A DNA stretch of 64,000 bases from Melanocharis versteri (lineage: Eukaryota > Chordata > Aves > Passeriformes > Melanocharitidae): the NCBI GenBank assembly GCA_013397845.1, contig VZTG01009274.1, positions 124,001-188,000 on the forward strand, in the 5' to 3' direction. Shown piece by piece: positions 61,801 to 64,000 of this stretch (the first letter of the stretch is position 1; each line of letters begins with the position of its first letter). Under the pieces are notes generated by a model, which had not been told where the DNA came from, ran no database searches, and saw only the letters and a program-made list of their open reading frames with translations. A program made the position numbers and the translations under genes.

Positions 61801-64000
61801 TTTGGGAAATGGTGCCTGCAGAAGTGTATTCTCCCTCATGCTTTAAACCCCAGGTTGTAGTCATTGACACATTACTTGAGTAATACAATCCAAATACTAC
61901 TGCAGTCTTTAAGTACTTATAGCTGTGTCTTTTTTCAGCCACAACATATGGCAGGGAAAACCAACAAAAAATAGTTTAGCTTTCTGAAGTGAATGTTGTC
62001 CCTGTAGGAAGAAAACTGTATCCCTTTGGACAATATTTTTTCAGTGGGGTTTTCATTTTAGCACCCAAAAGCTATAAATATTAAATGCACATCCACATTT
62101 ATTGCCAATGTTACTGTGCATGTGTTTGGACAGCTATTTATTTATCTATGCCTGAATGAGATATAAATTACCTTATTTGCCTAAGTAAGCACCACTAAAA
62201 TTCCTGCCACATATTCAGGCACGGAATCCTAGTGAAGACTTCCAAGACATGGTCAGCAGCTTCTGGGCTTAGATCCCTCTGCGGACTCAGCATTCAAAGA
62301 AACAGGATGAAGCGAGACTCTTTGCCAGATAAGGGAAGGAAAAGCATTTCGGTATTAGCATGCAGAGGTGGGGAATTGTGTGACTCAGTTCGTATAAAAA
62401 CACAATCTGAATAAGCCTGGGTGAGACTTGGCAGGTGAATCCCACAAATCAGCCTTTGAGAATGTCCCTACAAACCTGATCTGTAACACAGCCAGATGAA
62501 GGAAAAATAAAAATGGTTGTGATGATTTTCCTTTCCACCTTTCCTGGCCACCTTTCCAGTGCCCCATAAAGGGCCAAAAGGCTGCAGCACATAAATCCTT
62601 TTACAAATCATTTGCTTTTATTATTCTTGGTTAGTGTCAACCTTATCTTGCATTTAAGACAGTAGGTGTGATGAAGCCTCAGCAGAATTGAAATCAGTAG
62701 GCATTTTCACTCCAAGGATGGAATCAACACTGACACAAGCAGTTTAAAACTGACTTGTTTTTCCGAGATAGCCATCTGGTCTCTTTTATTCTCAGTGTTG
62801 AGGACACAGGTACCTAATGTTCAGGGTATTCCAGCAGGTTAAATCTCTGTCTTGGAGACCTACTCTGCTTGTTTCAGTTTTCCATTCTGGAGACAAATTC
62901 TACAACTACATATAGACTTATAAAAGTGACTGAAAAACACTTAACACAGTTTTGTACACTTTAATCTTAAAATATATATTCACAAGTAAGATGCTACTTT
63001 TTTATACAGGGTGAGTTTTTTAACAGATATGAAATGTGATTTTTTAAACCACAATGAAAACACAGTTGTTCAATAGGGAGGTAAGTGAAGGTCTACGTGT
63101 AATTTGTTTCACTGCTTCATTCCATTGTTCAGTTTCAGTCTACTACAGAGATCAGGAAAAGAGCTGTTGAGATAGTGGATGGGTGTTTGTGTGTTGGAAT
63201 TTCCCTAGACCTGATCTTGTTCTGAATCTGATGAGATTGTTTTACTGCCCAGTGGAAAGGATTAATATTGGGTACACAAAACTGTTGCCAATGGCAAAAA
63301 GTTTGACTGTAGAGAGTTGAAATATCAGTTTGGGATGTACAAATGGAACTGAAAAAAAGTCTAATATTTTCTGACCTCCTGTATTTTTCATTGTTTACCA
63401 AATTGTTTTATTATACAAATGCTTTGCTGTGGAGTTGGAAAGTCCTTGTGTGACTATTTTTCTTGTGTAAGTTCATAATAAGTTCTTTGATAGTGGAAAT
63501 CTAAGGCAAGTATAACAGGGATCAGACTCAGAACTTTCTCCCGAGAATCGTCAGTACTTTTAGAAATTAATTCGGTTAGGACTTCTAAAAAAAATTAGTA
63601 ATGTTTTCAAACTTTAAAAAAAATTTTGTAAAGTGATCTCAGAAACGCAGGCTGCAGAACTCCCATTTTAGCCCTATCTCTTGGTCATCAGCTGAAATTT
63701 TATAGAGAAATGAAAACCTAAAAATCCTGGGAACTCAGCAGGTTATGAGTTTGTACTTTGTTTCAAGGGCTACTTCTGACCTTGTGATGCAACTGTGGTG
63801 TGTGTTAGTGGATCAAAAAAAGAGGAGTCAGAAATTATAAGCATGGGACTTGATCCTGTATCTCAAGTAATAAATGTGAACTTCTTTAGGCACTGGAGAA
63901 CTCCATTGAATTACTGTATCTGGAAGGCCCTGATAAGCTTTAAAAGAGTTATGAAACAGCCGTGGTGATCCGTGTAGGACAGAGTGAAATATGTAGCCAT
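61801..64000. other. Unique DNA, no gene recognised
   Basis: No gene or clear repeat is recognised after the CR1 fragment. The sequence is AT-rich with short open frames lacking motifs. A GGACTTGATCCTG word near 63847 faintly resembles the ends of the ancient palindromic repeats but is too short to call. Confidence 0.5.

Noticed and set aside
63841..63935. GGACTTGATCCTG, CTCCATTGAA and GGCCCTGAT words suggest another palindromic ancient repeat.
   Set aside because: Spacing and intervening sequence do not follow a remembered consensus; too weak to list.

Overview
The window looks like nuclear DNA of a bird. It is AT-rich, has no gene with a recognisable coding structure, and is very poor in interspersed repeats. 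The only clear transposable elements are CR1 LINE fragments, including one whose 3' part closely follows the avian CR1 pattern as I remember it. No Alu/B1/L1-type mammalian repeats are visible. The stop-codon density, lack of operon structure and presence of N fit a vertebrate genome assembly. No species can be assigned.

Layout. 1-1083 is unique AT-rich DNA. 1084-1192 is a degenerate TTG/T-rich simple repeat. 1655-2402 is a 5'-truncated CR1 on the + strand, interrupted by a single N (2255) between two 42-bp near-identical copies. 2403-15264 is largely unique sequence with a deletion-bearing palindromic ancient repeat at 11402-11455 and a T13G13 run near 12131-12182. 15265-16030 is the most exon-like and CpG-retaining patch, with a possible minus-strand terminal exon and a candidate conserved non-coding block. 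16031-38843 is mostly unique sequence with short tandem repeats (23318, 32623, 37516), A/C-rich tracts (23634, 26992), an ancient palindromic repeat (26559), a MIR-like fragment (28455) and a perfect 12-bp-arm palindrome (28222). 38844-39203 is an old, diverged CR1 on the minus strand. 39204-61141 is unique apart from another ancient palindromic repeat (55231) and a weak MIR-like fragment (60706). 61142-61800 is a second, more diverged ORF2-to-3'-end CR1 fragment on the minus strand.

Interpretation. This is a gene desert or the inside of a very long intron; the sequence alone cannot separate the two. All open frames are short (139 codons or fewer), and those outside the CR1s show no family signature I recognise. 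No tRNA, rRNA, CRISPR, prokaryotic mobile element or convincing microRNA was found. Nothing supports a coordinated gene system here. The items most worth checking are the CpG-rich exon-like patch at 15265-16030, the N-centred duplication inside the CR1, and the palindromic ancient repeats, which may be old enough to be shared with other amniotes.
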